A stretch of 64,000 nucleotides of DNA from UBA3102 sp964413055 (GTDB taxonomy: Bacteria > Bacillota > Desulfotomaculia > Desulfotomaculales > Pelotomaculaceae), in NCBI GenBank assembly GCA_964413055.1, contig CAYPRB010000005.1, positions 62,001-126,000 on the forward strand, read 5' to 3'. The translations under genes were made by a program, and so were the position numbers. This document shows positions 29,562 through 40,720 of this stretch, piece after piece. Each line of letters begins with the position of its first letter. Positions within the stretch are counted from its first letter, which is position 1. Under the pieces are notes generated by a model. The model was not told the origin of the DNA, did not search any database, and saw only the letters and a program-made list of their open reading frames with translations.

Positions 29562-29825
29562 ATGTCTGTAAAGAGAGAGAAAAAAAAAGAAGACGAGCAG
29601 GAAAAAAAGCAGGGCTCGGGTGGTGTGTTCCAGGCTATTGCCCTGACCACTACCATAGGCATGGAGTTGGCTATAACGGTGGTGCTCGGGTATTACGGGG
29701 GGCATTACCTGGATGCCAAACTGGACACCGCGCCCTGGTTTTTGCTGGGGGGTATTTTGCTCGGTCTGTTCGTTGGAACTTTGGGCGTCTATAAAACACT
29801 GCAGGGTTTTTTTGAGAGGGAGTAA
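29562..29825 (+). CDS. AtpZ-like small ATP synthase membrane protein
   Basis: The 87-residue protein has a charged, lysine- and glutamate-rich N-terminus and two hydrophobic helices (about residues 27-50 and 57-78), with GYYGGHYLDAKLDTAPW between. It matches the ATPase_gene1/AtpZ family, found at the head of F-ATPase operons and implicated in Mg or Ca transport for the enzyme. ATG 29562 is chosen provisionally; ATG 29535 is in frame, and neither has a strong Shine-Dalgarno. Confidence 0.75.
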   Translation: MSVKREKKKEDEQEKKQGSGGVFQAIALTTTIGMELAITVVLGYYGGHYLDAKLDTAPWFLLGGILLGLFVGTLGVYKTLQGFFERE

Positions 29826-29831
29826 GTACAA

Positions 29832-30260
29832 ATGCGGGATATGGATTTTGAAGGCCTGATAGTTAAGGCATTAAAAATGTCGGCTTGTTTGTTGGTGTTC
29901 TTTTGCCTGGCAATGGTTTTGGAGCCTCAGAACCTGGTTGTAAGGGGTCTTGTGGTCGGAACTGCTGTGGGTATATGGAATACTTTTTTTCTTGCCCGGA
30001 GATTGAGCGCCGTGGGCCGTATACCGGCAGAGGAAGCCAAGGCCCGGATGATGGGGGGTATGGCCGTACGTGTGCTGTCGATGTACGCCGTATTGTTGTT
30101 GGCTGCCCTGACCGGTTGGTTCAACATTTGTGCGAGTGCCGCCGGGCTTTTTGTTGTGCACTGCTTGTTCACCTTCAGCGCGGCGGGCGTGCTGCTCAAA
30201 GAAGCCGGGATTACCGGTAAATCCAGGCATGAAAAGTCAAATGCTAAATTTTTAATATAA
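29832..30260 (+). CDS. atpI: ATP synthase subunit I
   Basis: AtpI is a membrane protein that helps assemble the c-ring. The 142-residue product has four hydrophobic helices and lies just before atpB, its standard position. ATG 29832 starts 6 bases after the preceding gene, with GAGGGAG as Shine-Dalgarno. Similarity among AtpI proteins is low, so the call relies on size, topology and position. Confidence 0.78.
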   Translation: MRDMDFEGLIVKALKMSACLLVFFCLAMVLEPQNLVVRGLVVGTAVGIWNTFFLARRLSAVGRIPAEEAKARMMGGMAVRVLSMYAVLLLAALTGWFNICASAAGLFVVHCLFTFSAAGVLLKEAGITGKSRHEKSNAKFLI

Positions 30261-30294
30261 TCCAAACCAAAAAAGAAAGGGGTGAGAATAGGAT

Positions 30295-31029
30295 ATGATG
30301 TCAATCGAACAAGTGGAAGAGCTATTAAATATATGGGGGTTCCCGCATCACCATTGGGAGCTAACCGTGGGCAATACGCAGCTGGCTTTTAATCCCAAAA
30401 CCATGATCATGACCTGGGTGGTGATGATCCTGGTGGCGCTTTTTGCCGTGGCGGCCACGCGCAAGATGAGCCTGCGCCGGCCCACGGGCGCCCAGAATAT
30501 GTTTGAGCTTTGCTTCGAGAGCATCTGGGGCCTGGTGAAACAGAATATGGATGCCAGAAAAGGCCAAACCATTATAACCGTAGTGGTTACTTATTTCATT
30601 TTTATTTTGTTTGCCAATCTCATCGGCCTGGTGCCCACGCTTACATCCCCCACGGCCGATTACAATACGACTTTGGCCCTGTCGCTTTGTACGTTTGCTC
30701 TTATATATGTTATGGGTGTTAAGTACAAAGGGCTCGGTTATTTCAAGCATTATGTTACACCCAACCCAATTTTTCTTCCTATTAATATACTTGAAGACGT
30801 ATCCAAACCGATCACGCTGACCTTCCGTCTTTACGGAAACATTTACGGCGGGGAGGTTTTGATTGTCGTGCTCCTGGGCTTGATAACCGGATGGGTCCAC
30901 TTCTTAGGGGGATTTGTTGCTTCGGTTTTATGGCTGGCTTTCAGCATCTTTGTCGGATGTATTCAGGCGTTCCTCTTTACCATGTTGAGTATTGCTTACT
31001 TTTCCATGGCAGTGTCTGAAGACCATTAG
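30295..31029 (+). CDS. atpB: ATP synthase subunit a
   Basis: Subunit a forms the ion half-channels against the c-ring. The 244-residue protein has five or six helices and the essential arginine in LTFRLYGNIYGGEV. An AAAGGGG Shine-Dalgarno precedes ATG 30295 (ATG 30298 also possible). The 111-base gap to atpE contains two small hairpins (around 31040-31070) and may influence the high translation that atpE needs. Confidence 0.95.
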   Translation: MMSIEQVEELLNIWGFPHHHWELTVGNTQLAFNPKTMIMTWVVMILVALFAVAATRKMSLRRPTGAQNMFELCFESIWGLVKQNMDARKGQTIITVVVTYFIFILFANLIGLVPTLTSPTADYNTTLALSLCTFALIYVMGVKYKGLGYFKHYVTPNPIFLPINILEDVSKPITLTFRLYGNIYGGEVLIVVLLGLITGWVHFLGGFVASVLWLAFSIFVGCIQAFLFTMLSIAYFSMAVSEDH

Positions 31030-31113
31030 GGTAACGCTGGAAGGTGCCTTCCCGGAACCAGTTCCGGGGGGTTAGGGTAACCAAAATAGAAATCTCGGTT
31101 TTCCGGGAAATAA

Positions 31114-31374
<261 letters not shown>

Positions 31375-31407
31375 GGACACAGGTTCAAGCTTTCGGCAAA
31401 AAAGGCT

Positions 31408-31484
31408 GGCTTTTGGTCGTGCGTGGTTTGGGAATGAGATGTTTTTTAACACTGTGTGACCGGGTTGCCCACGACCAAAAAGCC
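31408..31484 (+). repeat. Long inverted repeat between atpE and atpF
   Basis: GGCTTTTGGTCGTG (31408-31421) pairs with CACGACCAAAAAGCC (31470-31484), with one unpaired A and a 48-base loop. There is no T-run, so it is unlikely to be a simple terminator. It may be an mRNA stabiliser or processing site that gives atpE its excess over atpF. Confidence 0.7.
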
Positions 31485-31530
31485 AAGCTTTCCTTTTGTC
31501 CACAGGGAGATGGAAGGAGGGAAAATTAGA

Positions 31531-32022
31531 GTGGGGTTAGAATTTAACGCGACGCTGCTGGCACAGATATTCGATTTCATTATTTTATTAATATTCTTGC
31601 GCCTGGTGGCTTATAAGCCTCTGATGAAACTGCTTTCCGACCGTACGGAGCATATTGAAAAGAATATTGCCGCCGCCGAACAGGAAAGGCAGGAGGCAGA
31701 GCAGTTAAAGGCGGGATATGAAGCCGAGATGCGCCAGTCCCGTGAAAAAGCCAATGAAATTATTCAGAAGGCGACCAAGGCAGGCGAAGATCAGGCTGCG
31801 GAAATTGTCGAGAGCGCCAAGAACGAGGCGTCGAGGATGAAAGAAGCGGCTCTTGCAGATATAGAACGTGAAAAACAGAAAGCTATGGCAGAACTGCGCG
31901 ACCAGGTTGCTTCCCTCTCGGTACTGGTTGCAGGCAAGATTATCAACCAGAAAATCGATGATGATATCCAGCACGGGATGATCGAAGAATTTATTGAAGA
32001 GGCAGGAGAATTGCCATGCTGA
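31531..32022 (+). CDS. atpF: ATP synthase subunit b
   Basis: Subunit b is the peripheral stalk. The 163-residue protein has one N-terminal membrane helix (about residues 6-24) and a long charged coiled coil ([20 protein letters not shown] and so on). GTG 31531 is preferred, with AAGGAGG 10 bases upstream; the frame is open to 31456, but that part crosses the inverted repeat. It overlaps atpH by 7 bases. Confidence 0.93.
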   Translation: MGLEFNATLLAQIFDFIILLIFLRLVAYKPLMKLLSDRTEHIEKNIAAAEQERQEAEQLKAGYEAEMRQSREKANEIIQKATKAGEDQAAEIVESAKNEASRMKEAALADIEREKQKAMAELRDQVASLSVLVAGKIINQKIDDDIQHGMIEEFIEEAGELPC

Positions 32023-32579
32023 AGGGTGCTGTAGCGGGACGTTATGCGGAAGCGTTGTTTGCAATAGCCTCAAAAGAAAAAGCTTTAACCAAGCAAGAAA
32101 AAACGATAGATAAAATTGAAGCTGAGCTTAAAATAATTGAAACCGTTATTAATGAAAACGAGAAATTACAGCAACTGCTCTACCACCCCCGAATTTCAGT
32201 TGAAGATAAAAAAGGTGTTTTGGAAAAGCTTTTTAAAGGGAAAATATCCCAAACCACCAGCAACTTTCTTGGCTTATTGATTGACCGCCGGCGGGAAGCG
32301 TTTTTTTGTGACATTGTAACTGAATATGTCAAACTTGCCAATGACAGGCGGAACATCGTAGCTGCTCAGGTTGCCTCGGCGGTGGAACTGAACGAAAAAG
32401 AGAAAGGGGAGCTGGACCGGGTACTTGACAAGCTGACCGGCAAAAAAGTACGGACTTCTTATGTGGTTGACCCGTCGCTGATCGGCGGGATCGTGGTCCG
32501 TATGGGGGACAAGATTATTGACGGCAGCATCAAGACCAGGTTGGCAACCATGAAAGAAAGCCTGAAGGCAATAAGTTAA
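32016..32579 (+). CDS. atpH: ATP synthase subunit delta
   Basis: Delta (OSCP) connects the stalk to the top of F1. The 187-residue protein has the N-terminal helical bundle beginning [13 protein letters not shown] and the conserved C-terminal stretch [23 protein letters not shown] 32016 lies within the end of atpF. Confidence 0.95.
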   Translation: MLKGAVAGRYAEALFAIASKEKALTKQEKTIDKIEAELKIIETVINENEKLQQLLYHPRISVEDKKGVLEKLFKGKISQTTSNFLGLLIDRRREAFFCDIVTEYVKLANDRRNIVAAQVASAVELNEKEKGELDRVLDKLTGKKVRTSYVVDPSLIGGIVVRMGDKIIDGSIKTRLATMKESLKAIS

Positions 32580-32601
32580 CTAGATAGGGGTGAACCAGTA
32601 G

Positions 32602-34122
32602 ATGAATTTGCGACCTGAAGAAATCAGCTCGATTATTCAGCAGCAAATAGATAAATATCAGGCTCAAATCGAGATTACCGACGTCGGTACCGTACTCAAT
32701 GTTGGCGACGGTATCGCCAGGGTATACGGTTTGATGGATTGTATGTCCTTGGAACTGCTGGAGTTTCCGGGCGGTGTGCTGGGGATGGCCCTCAACCTGG
32801 AAGAGGACAACATCGGTTGCGTTATTCTGGGACCTTACACGCACATTAAAGAGGGCGATGCCGTCAAACGTACCGGGCGGGTTGTATCCGTGCCCGTCGG
32901 CGATCCGATGCTCGGCAGGGTAGTGAATCCTCTGGGGCAGCCACTGGATGGAAAAGGCCCCGTTGAGAGCGATAAATTTAACCCGGTGGAAAAGATTGCA
33001 CCCGGTGTTATTTACCGTAAGTCGGTGCACCAGCCCCTCCAGACCGGGCTTAAGGCGATTGACTCCATGATTCCCATCGGCCGCGGCCAGCGGGAACTTA
33101 TTCTCGGCGACCGGCAAACCGGCAAAACGGCTATTGCCGTGGACGCCATCATCAACCAGAAGGGCGGCGATGTGATCTGCATTTACGTGGCGGTAGGTCA
33201 AAAGCAATCTACCGTGGCTAACGTGGTGCAGAAACTGGAAGAGACCGGTGCGCTTGATTACTCCATCGTAGTGTCCGCCACCGCGTCCGACCCGTCCCCG
33301 CTGCTTTATATCGCGCCTTTTGCCGGGGCCGCCATTGGTGAGGAGTTTATGGCCCAGGGCAAACACGTGCTGATTGTTTACGACGACCTTACCAAGCAGG
33401 CTGCCGCTTACCGGGAGCTGTCGCTGCTCCTGCGCCGGCCGCCCGGACGCGAAGCTTATCCCGGCGACGTGTTCAACCTGCACAGCCGGTTGCTGGAACG
33501 GGCCTGTAAGCTTAATGACGATCTCGGTGCCGGTTCCATGACGGCCCTGCCGATTATTGAAACCCAGGCCGGCGATGTTTCGGCTTATATACCAACTAAC
33601 GTCATTTCTATTACCGACGGTCAGATTTATCTGGAACCCGATCTTTTCTACGCCGGTGTACGTCCTGCGGTTAACGTGGGTATTTCGGTGTCGCGGGTAG
33701 GGGGGTCCGCGCAGGTAAAGGCTATGAAGGCGGTAGCCGGGCGTTTGCGTCTGGACCTGGCCCAGTACCGTGAGCTTGCTGCTTTCGCCCAGTTTGGGTC
33801 CGACCTGGATAAAGCTACCCAGGCCAGGCTGACCCGTGGTGAGCGCATGGTGGAACTGCTGAAGCAGGGACAGTACGTGCCCATGCCGGTAGAAGAGCAA
33901 ATTATGGGTATTTACGCCGCGGCCAACGGCTTATTGGACGACCTGCCGGTAGAAATGGTTTTGCCTTTCGAGGCGGATTTTTTGAAGTTCATGAAAGCCG
34001 AAAAGTCCCAAATTGTTGAAAAAATACGCCAGACCGGCAAGTTAGATGAAGTCGAAAAAGAACTGTATGCCGCCATCGAAGAATTTAAAGGAGAATTTAA
34101 AGCGGCACGGGGCTTGGCTTAG
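32602..34122 (+). CDS. atpA: ATP synthase subunit alpha
   Basis: Alpha forms the non-catalytic sites of F1. The 506-residue protein has the Walker [37 protein letters not shown] (quoted from the region) and the C-terminal helical domain. ATG 32602 follows AGGGGTGA. The long reverse-strand open frame inside this gene is a composition artefact. Confidence 0.97.
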   Translation: MNLRPEEISSIIQQQIDKYQAQIEITDVGTVLNVGDGIARVYGLMDCMSLELLEFPGGVLGMALNLEEDNIGCVILGPYTHIKEGDAVKRTGRVVSVPVGDPMLGRVVNPLGQPLDGKGPVESDKFNPVEKIAPGVIYRKSVHQPLQTGLKAIDSMIPIGRGQRELILGDRQTGKTAIAVDAIINQKGGDVICIYVAVGQKQSTVANVVQKLEETGALDYSIVVSATASDPSPLLYIAPFAGAAIGEEFMAQGKHVLIVYDDLTKQAAAYRELSLLLRRPPGREAYPGDVFNLHSRLLERACKLNDDLGAGSMTALPIIETQAGDVSAYIPTNVISITDGQIYLEPDLFYAGVRPAVNVGISVSRVGGSAQVKAMKAVAGRLRLDLAQYRELAAFAQFGSDLDKATQARLTRGERMVELLKQGQYVPMPVEEQIMGIYAAANGLLDDLPVEMVLPFEADFLKFMKAEKSQIVEKIRQTGKLDEVEKELYAAIEEFKGEFKAARGLA

Positions 34123-34256
34123 TTCGGGGCTGGAGATTAGGAAAAGGTTTAAACTGGTTTGGCAAGGGGTATTGATATTATCTCTTGCTGCCGGATATAG
34201 CAGAGCAGGATTATAATTGACTGTAAACTGCCGAATTAAAAGGTGGTGAAACGTAG

Positions 34257-35135
34257 ATGGCAAGTTTGCGAGATCTCCGGCGGCGCATTAAAAGCATCAA
34301 AAGCACCCAGCAAATTACCAAAGCCATGAAGGCCGTTTCCGCGGCTAAAATGCGCAAGGCCCAGGATGCCGTGCTGTTTGCCCGCCCGTATGCCAAGCGC
34401 CTGAAAGGCGTGCTGGGCCGGGTCGGAACGGCGGGCGGTGATTTTAAACACCCGCTTTTAGAAGTGCGTGAGCCGAAGAAAGTAGCATATGTCTTAATAA
34501 CGGCCGACCGGGGACTGTGCGGTGGTTTTAACAGTAACGTAATACGGAGAGCGGCGCAGGAGATCAAAAAAGAAACCGCCGCGGAAGTCAGTCTGATTAC
34601 TATTGGACGCAAGAGCCGCGATTTTTTCCTTCGCCGTAAATATGACATAGTAAAACAGTATGTCGGGTTGGGTGAAGATATTCAGTACGGTACGGTCAAA
34701 GACATAGCTTCCTTTATTATTGAAAGCTATGCGTCGGAAGAATACGACGCGGTGTATTTGATTTACAGCCAGTTCGTCAACGTACTGATACAGAAGCCGG
34801 TGGTGGTTAAGTTGTTGCCGGCGGAACCGCCCGGCGAGGAAGGTGAAACCAAAAAAGAAGGCGGAGAAGGCAGGAATATTGATTATATTTTCGAGCCTTC
34901 TGCTGGTGCGGTGCTGGCCGAACTGCTGCCGAAATATATCGAAAACGCCGTTTTCCAGGGGCTGTTGGAGTCAAAGGCCGGCGAGCACAGTGCCCGTATG
35001 AGCGCCATGGAAAATGCCACCAAGAATGCTGATGAAATGATTGACAGTTTGACCCTGTCTCTGAACCGGGCCCGCCAGGCCCAAATTACTACGGAGATTT
35101 CCGAGATTGTCGGTGGTGCGGCGGCTCTGGAATAA
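34257..35135 (+). CDS. atpG: ATP synthase subunit gamma
   Basis: Gamma is the rotating central shaft. The 292-residue protein has the N-terminal helix [34 protein letters not shown], and the C-terminal helix [21 protein letters not shown] lysine/glutamate-rich insertion ([17 protein letters not shown], about residues 195-213) makes it slightly longer than average. ATG 34257 follows AGGTGGTGA. Confidence 0.96.
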   Translation: MASLRDLRRRIKSIKSTQQITKAMKAVSAAKMRKAQDAVLFARPYAKRLKGVLGRVGTAGGDFKHPLLEVREPKKVAYVLITADRGLCGGFNSNVIRRAAQEIKKETAAEVSLITIGRKSRDFFLRRKYDIVKQYVGLGEDIQYGTVKDIASFIIESYASEEYDAVYLIYSQFVNVLIQKPVVVKLLPAEPPGEEGETKKEGGEGRNIDYIFEPSAGAVLAELLPKYIENAVFQGLLESKAGEHSARMSAMENATKNADEMIDSLTLSLNRARQAQITTEISEIVGGAAALE

Positions 35136-35204
35136 TGTTGACAGGTTTTGGGCAGGTGTTTTCTATAACTGCTTTAAGGCTTTTATCAAAGGCGAAGGAG
35201 GTAA

Positions 35205-36626
<1,422 letters not shown>

Positions 36627-36644
36627 CAGAGGGGAGTGCGTAGT

Positions 36645-37049
36645 ATGTCGGAAAATAGCCAACGGTTGGAAATCGTTACTCCTCAGAAAAAGGTTTTCAG
36701 CGAGAATGTAGATTTTTTGGTGGCTCCGGGCAGTGAAGGTGAGCTTGGCATATTGCCGAAACACACCCCGTTAATTACATCGCTCGATATCGGCATAATG
36801 CGGGTCGAACAGGATAAAAAATACACAAAAGTTGTTGTTACCGGCGGATTTATGGAGGTCCGGGATAACCGGGTCATTGTATTGGCCAACGCTGCCGAGC
36901 GAGTTGAAGAAATCGATGTGCAACGGGCCGAGGCCGCCAAGCAGCGTGCCGAGGAGAGGCTTGCGTCCAAGTCGGAGGATATCGATTTGCTCCGGGCCGA
37001 GCTTGCTTTGAAACGGGCTATAATGCGCCTGAAGGCGGCGGCTCATTAA
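36645..37049 (+). CDS. atpC: ATP synthase subunit epsilon
   Basis: Epsilon is the rotor subunit that also inhibits ATP hydrolysis. The 134-residue protein has the N-terminal beta-sandwich (RLEIVTPQKKVFSENVDFLV; PGSEGELGILPKHTPLITSL) and a C-terminal helical pair (AEAAKQRAEERL). ATG 36645 is 8 bases after GAGGGGAG. A terminator follows and closes the atp operon. Confidence 0.96.
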   Translation: MSENSQRLEIVTPQKKVFSENVDFLVAPGSEGELGILPKHTPLITSLDIGIMRVEQDKKYTKVVVTGGFMEVRDNRVIVLANAAERVEEIDVQRAEAAKQRAEERLASKSEDIDLLRAELALKRAIMRLKAAAH

Positions 37050-37061
37050 CTGAAAAGAATT

Positions 37062-37089
37062 AAAACCGGTCGTTAAACCGGTTTTTTTC
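37062..37089 (+). terminator. Terminator of the atp operon
   Basis: AAACCGG (37063-37069) pairs with CCGGTTT (37078-37084) followed by a T-run. Confidence 0.85.
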
Positions 37090-37153
37090 TTTTTTAAACT
37101 AAGTAAATATGGCAATAATAGGGGCAAGAATAGTTATTTATGGAGGAATATTC

Positions 37154-38008
37154 ATGCCCCGTGATTTTTTAAAAAATAAGTTCCAAAGCCTGACACAATT
37201 TATTGCGTCACGGGTCGATTTTAACGCTTTGGAGCGTTATTACAGCAAGCAAAGAAAGATATTCCCGGCGGTGCTTTTGTTGCTGGCTCTTTCCTTGTCG
37301 CTTTTTACCCTGATCACGATATTGGCCGAAGAGCCGGCGGTCAAGGAAGAAGCATTGCTGCTCGAGTTGGTGGCTGCGTCCGGGGCCGCAACGGAGACCG
37401 TTAATTTGACCGGTTGGGTAAGGGTGGACGCAACCGGTAGCCGTGTGGAAAATATTGAATTATTGGCTCAAGAAGCGGCCGGACGGCTAAATCTACCCGA
37501 AGCCGGGCGCCAGGTGGAAAGATGGCGGAACAGTTATGCCTGCGGCGTAAATCTAAAGGGGCAGCTGCATGACGGTACGGCCTATTCCGTATTGGGACAG
37601 GCGCTGGATATTCCTGAAGGCCAAAAAGCCTCCCACCTGATGTTAAGTGTGTCCGGCACGGGTGAAATCCGGGCCGGCAGATTTGAAAAAAATATTCACC
37701 AAGTATTGGAGCATTACGGCGGTAAGGGACAGGTAGCCCTGACCTGCAGCGGTAAAATCAACCAGGCATTGGATGTAGCCGGGCTAACGGTGCAGGCCGA
37801 AAAGATGATGGAGTTGGCCGGTGCCGTAGTACAGGAACGGACCACCGGGGACCACCTGGTAAGCCTGACCGGTCTCAGTCCCCGCTTTTCCCGTGACCTG
37901 CAATACGCCGGCAAGGAAGTGAACCTAAACGTGGCGTTGCGCAGCGACCCCGCGGAAAATGTCACCTACGTCTACGCCGCTTCCCCGCTGATCTTCACCG
38001 AGTACTAA
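37154..38008 (+). CDS. YwmB-like protein
   Basis: The 284-residue product has a basic N-terminus, one membrane segment (about residues 38-57) and a secreted domain with the YwmB-type pattern (VNLTGWVRV; YACGVNLKGQL; QVALTCSGKI). YwmB is of unknown function; in B. subtilis the gene sits between atpC and murAA-spoIID, exactly this neighbourhood, which supports the call. ATG 37154 follows TGGAGGA. The murA gene normally found next to it is missing. Confidence 0.75.
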   Translation: MPRDFLKNKFQSLTQFIASRVDFNALERYYSKQRKIFPAVLLLLALSLSLFTLITILAEEPAVKEEALLLELVAASGAATETVNLTGWVRVDATGSRVENIELLAQEAAGRLNLPEAGRQVERWRNSYACGVNLKGQLHDGTAYSVLGQALDIPEGQKASHLMLSVSGTGEIRAGRFEKNIHQVLEHYGGKGQVALTCSGKINQALDVAGLTVQAEKMMELAGAVVQERTTGDHLVSLTGLSPRFSRDLQYAGKEVNLNVALRSDPAENVTYVYAASPLIFTEY

Positions 38009-38141
38009 CGGCGGCCCCCTTCTATAATCTCCCCCAAAAGGAACCGGCGCCAATAATATTTTGCTCTAAAGGTAATATTTACCTGGCCGGGGAACTATAC
38101 ATAGAGTAAGGATAAACAAATTCCCCGGGGGTGGCTTTGCT

Positions 38142-39110
38142 TTGCGCCGGCTTATACTTGGATTAGTCCTTATTATCGTGGCCCTGATTTTAAGCCTGCC
38201 CCAGTTTCAATCCGGGCAGGAGCCCGGCGACGGGTCGCTTTCCAGAATTGACACGGTCCGGCTATACCTGCACCGGGAAGATAAAATTATGACCCTGCCG
38301 CTGGAAGAATACCTGGTGGGGGTGGTGGCGGCGGAGATGCCGGCCGAATTTCCCGAAGCAGCCTTGAAGGCCCAGGCGGTGGCCGCCAGGACCTACGCAG
38401 TAAAACGCCTTGCGGCCGGCGGGGTGGCCAACCCGGAGCACCCGGGCGCCAACCTTTGAGACGACCACCGGCACGGCCAGGCGTGGCTGTCCAGGGAAGA
38501 TTTAAGAGAACGGTGGGGGACCATTGCCTATTACCGTTACTACTATAAAATAAGGCAGGCGGTGCGTGCCACCAGGGGAGAGGTGCTTACTTACGAGGGT
38601 AAGTTGATTGAGGCGGTTTATCACGCCTCCTGCGGCGGGAGAACGGAAAATGCCGGGGACGTGTGGAAGTTAGACGTTCCTTACCTGCGCAGCGTGCCCT
38701 GTCCTTACGACGCCGCGCCGCAGCCGGTCCGGACGGTGGCGTTCAGCCTGCCGCAAGTGGAAAAAACCCTGGGGATAAATATCAATGCCGTACCGGTTTC
38801 CGGCGGCAGTGAGACCGCGCCCGGCGGCATCAAGGTAATTGCAAAGACGGCGGGAGGGCGGCCGAAAACCCTGCTTGCCGGGGAGAAAAAAATTCCGGCC
38901 GTGGTGGTGCGGGACCAACTGGGGTTGCGTTCGACCAATTTCAGCTGGCAGGTGGAGGGAGACCAAATTTTTTTTACCACCACCGGCCACGGGCACGGGG
39001 TGGGTCTCTGCCAGTACGGGGCCAGGGGAATGGCCGCGCGCGGTCATGATTACCGGACCATTCTGTGCCACTATTACCGGGGCGCGGCCATCACCGGTAC
39101 GGGTAACTGA
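38142..39110 (+). pseudogene. spoIID: SpoIID, interrupted by one in-frame UGA
   Basis: SpoIID is a sporulation lytic transglycosylase that works with SpoIIP in engulfment. TTG 38142 opens a frame with an N-terminal membrane segment and the catalytic region VGVVAAEMPAEFPEAALKAQ, whose Glu is the catalytic acid. The frame meets TGA at 38457-38459 and continues in the same frame to 39110, through the conserved HASCGGRTENAGDVW and GHGHGVGLCQYGARGMA. No other lesion is present. The UGA falls where many homologues have Cys in H-x5-C-x5-C; the second Cys is Gly here. A TAATATT...TATACATA pair at 38073-38103 could be a SigE promoter. It could be a pseudogene, a sequencing error or a recoded gene. Confidence 0.85.
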
Positions 39111-39125
39111 CGGCAAATCAAACCA

Positions 39126-40379
39126 TCACCTTGCCCGGGGGTAACCGGCCCCGCTGTTTATCTCCGGACCGCGTGCCCGGGACGGTTTTCGGCGCCGGCT
39201 GAAGTTGGCGGCCAGCAGTACCGATAAAACGGACATGGCGGAAAGAACCGCCACGGCGCCGCGGACATAGTTAAACCCCAGGTTCTTAACCGTAACCGTT
39301 CTGACGGCTTCCGCCATCCAGGTGTAGGGGAGCAGGCGGGCCGGACCCTCCACCAAACCGGGAATATGGGTCATCGGCCAGGTATAGCCCGAGATAATGA
39401 ACAAAGGAACGGAAAGCAGCATTACGTACCTGGTGACCTGCAGGGAATTCGGGGCCAGGGCCGAAAAATAAAATCCGGCCGCGGTAATTATCACGCTGTA
39501 AAAGAAACCCAGCAAAACAATAAGTCCCGTACTTCCCCCCGTCTTAACGTTGAGCAGTTGCGTGGAAAGCCAGAACAAAAGCACGTAGTTAAAGAGGTTG
39601 GTCACCAGATAAGGCAGGCACTTGCCCAGAAATATTTTCCAGCGCGGCAGCGCGGCACCGAGATACTGTACCCAGCTGTTGCGGTCCTTTTCCCTGGTTA
39701 TCGTCAGGCTTACCCCCAAAAGACAGATTTGGTGGATGATCATCATCACCAGGCCCAGGAAGAGATACGTGGTGTAGCTGTAAGTGGGGTTGTACCACAC
39801 GTCCAGGTTGCAGGATACCGTGTCCAGGACGTTTTCGATTTCCCGCGCGGTCATGCCGAGACCGGCCAGGTATGCCGCCGTGCGGCCGGCGCTAAAGTGG
39901 TTGATAACTTCCAGGGCGTATTTGCGGGCATTGTAACCCCAGACCAGATTGGAAGCGTCGTAGACTACCAGCACTTCCGTGCCGCGTTGCCGCAGCGCTT
40001 TTTTTTCAAAATCCTCCGGGAGCACCACGCCGGCCCGCACGGCGCCCGTTTTCATGCCTTCCCGCAGTTCCTCGTAGGTGCTGTTCTCCCCGGTCACCTT
40101 AAACTTGGGGCTGTTGCTGAAGGCCGCAATCACCTCCCGGCTCAGCCCGGAGCGGTCCAGGTCCACCACGGCCAGGGGAATACCGGTCAGCACCGCCGAA
40201 AAATAAACCGCGCCGAAAAGCAGGGTGTAAAGCGCGGGCACCAGCAGAATCAGCAGCAGAATAATTTTATCCTTAAAGATATGTAAACTTTCATAATAGG
40301 CAATGTTCAGCACCTGTCGCAAACCCGTTTCCTCCCCAGTGGTGCAGTGGTCCTGCGGTACGTTCCCTTCTTTTACCAT
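39126..40379 (-). CDS. ABC-2 type exporter permease
   Basis: The 417-residue protein has the YhgE/YbhR-like architecture: an N-terminal helix, a large extracytoplasmic domain (AVVDLDRSGLSREVIAAFSN onward) and five or six C-terminal helices (for example LFLGLVMMIIHQICLLGVSL and VMLLSVPLFIISGYTW). ATG 40379 follows a GGGGG Shine-Dalgarno. It is the last gene of the TetR-HlyD-ATPase-permease operon but is separated from the first permease by the foldback repeat. With its partner it probably forms a heterodimeric exporter of drugs or envelope molecules; the substrate is unknown. Confidence 0.88.
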   Translation of the reverse strand: MVKEGNVPQDHCTTGEETGLRQVLNIAYYESLHIFKDKIILLLILLVPALYTLLFGAVYFSAVLTGIPLAVVDLDRSGLSREVIAAFSNSPKFKVTGENSTYEELREGMKTGAVRAGVVLPEDFEKKALRQRGTEVLVVYDASNLVWGYNARKYALEVINHFSAGRTAAYLAGLGMTAREIENVLDTVSCNLDVWYNPTYSYTTYLFLGLVMMIIHQICLLGVSLTITREKDRNSWVQYLGAALPRWKIFLGKCLPYLVTNLFNYVLLFWLSTQLLNVKTGGSTGLIVLLGFFYSVIITAAGFYFSALAPNSLQVTRYVMLLSVPLFIISGYTWPMTHIPGLVEGPARLLPYTWMAEAVRTVTVKNLGFNYVRGAVAVLSAMSVLSVLLAANFSRRRKPSRARGPEINSGAGYPRAR

Positions 40380-40448
40380 TTTTCCCCCAAAAGCAACCGG
40401 CACCTTTCGGAGGGTTTTATAGTTAATAATGGTTTCTACTTAAGAAAT

Positions 40449-40661
40449 ACCTTGGTGTTAGGGTAGCTTGCTCAGAATGCTTCACGTCGAGTGAACTAAA
40501 GGCTCGTTTCGGGCGATATTGGACCGCCTTCAACTCACATCCTGTTACGGTTCAGGCTTTCGCGAACATCCTTGTTCGCTCATCCAATATCGCATCCTCA
40601 CTTCGCCTAGTTCACTTACGACGCTCTCGCAACATCGCTCGCTACCCTTAAACACCAAGGT
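40449..40661. repeat. Foldback (MITE-like) inverted-repeat element
   Basis: ACCTTGGTGTTAGGGTAGC (40449-40467) is repeated inverted at 40641-40661 with small gaps. Inside, further arms match: GTGAACTAAAGGC with GCCTAGTTCAC, GCGATATTGGA with TCCAATATCGC, and GCGAAC with GTTCGC at the tip. The whole 213 bases folds into one imperfect hairpin. The left part, AGCTTGCTCAGAATGCTTCA onward, recurs at 23244. No protein of credible composition is encoded. It fills the gap between the two permease genes and looks like a non-autonomous mobile element. Confidence 0.8.
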
Positions 40662-40720
40662 TTGTAAGTCTTCTACTCAATTTCCCCAAAAGGAACCGGT
40701 GGCACCCTCTTGGGAGGGAT

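Noticed and set aside
32530..33900. A 456-codon open frame on the minus strand
   Set aside because: It lies antisense to atpA, whose identity is certain; long antisense frames are common in GC-rich genes and this one has no recognisable motif or ribosome binding site.
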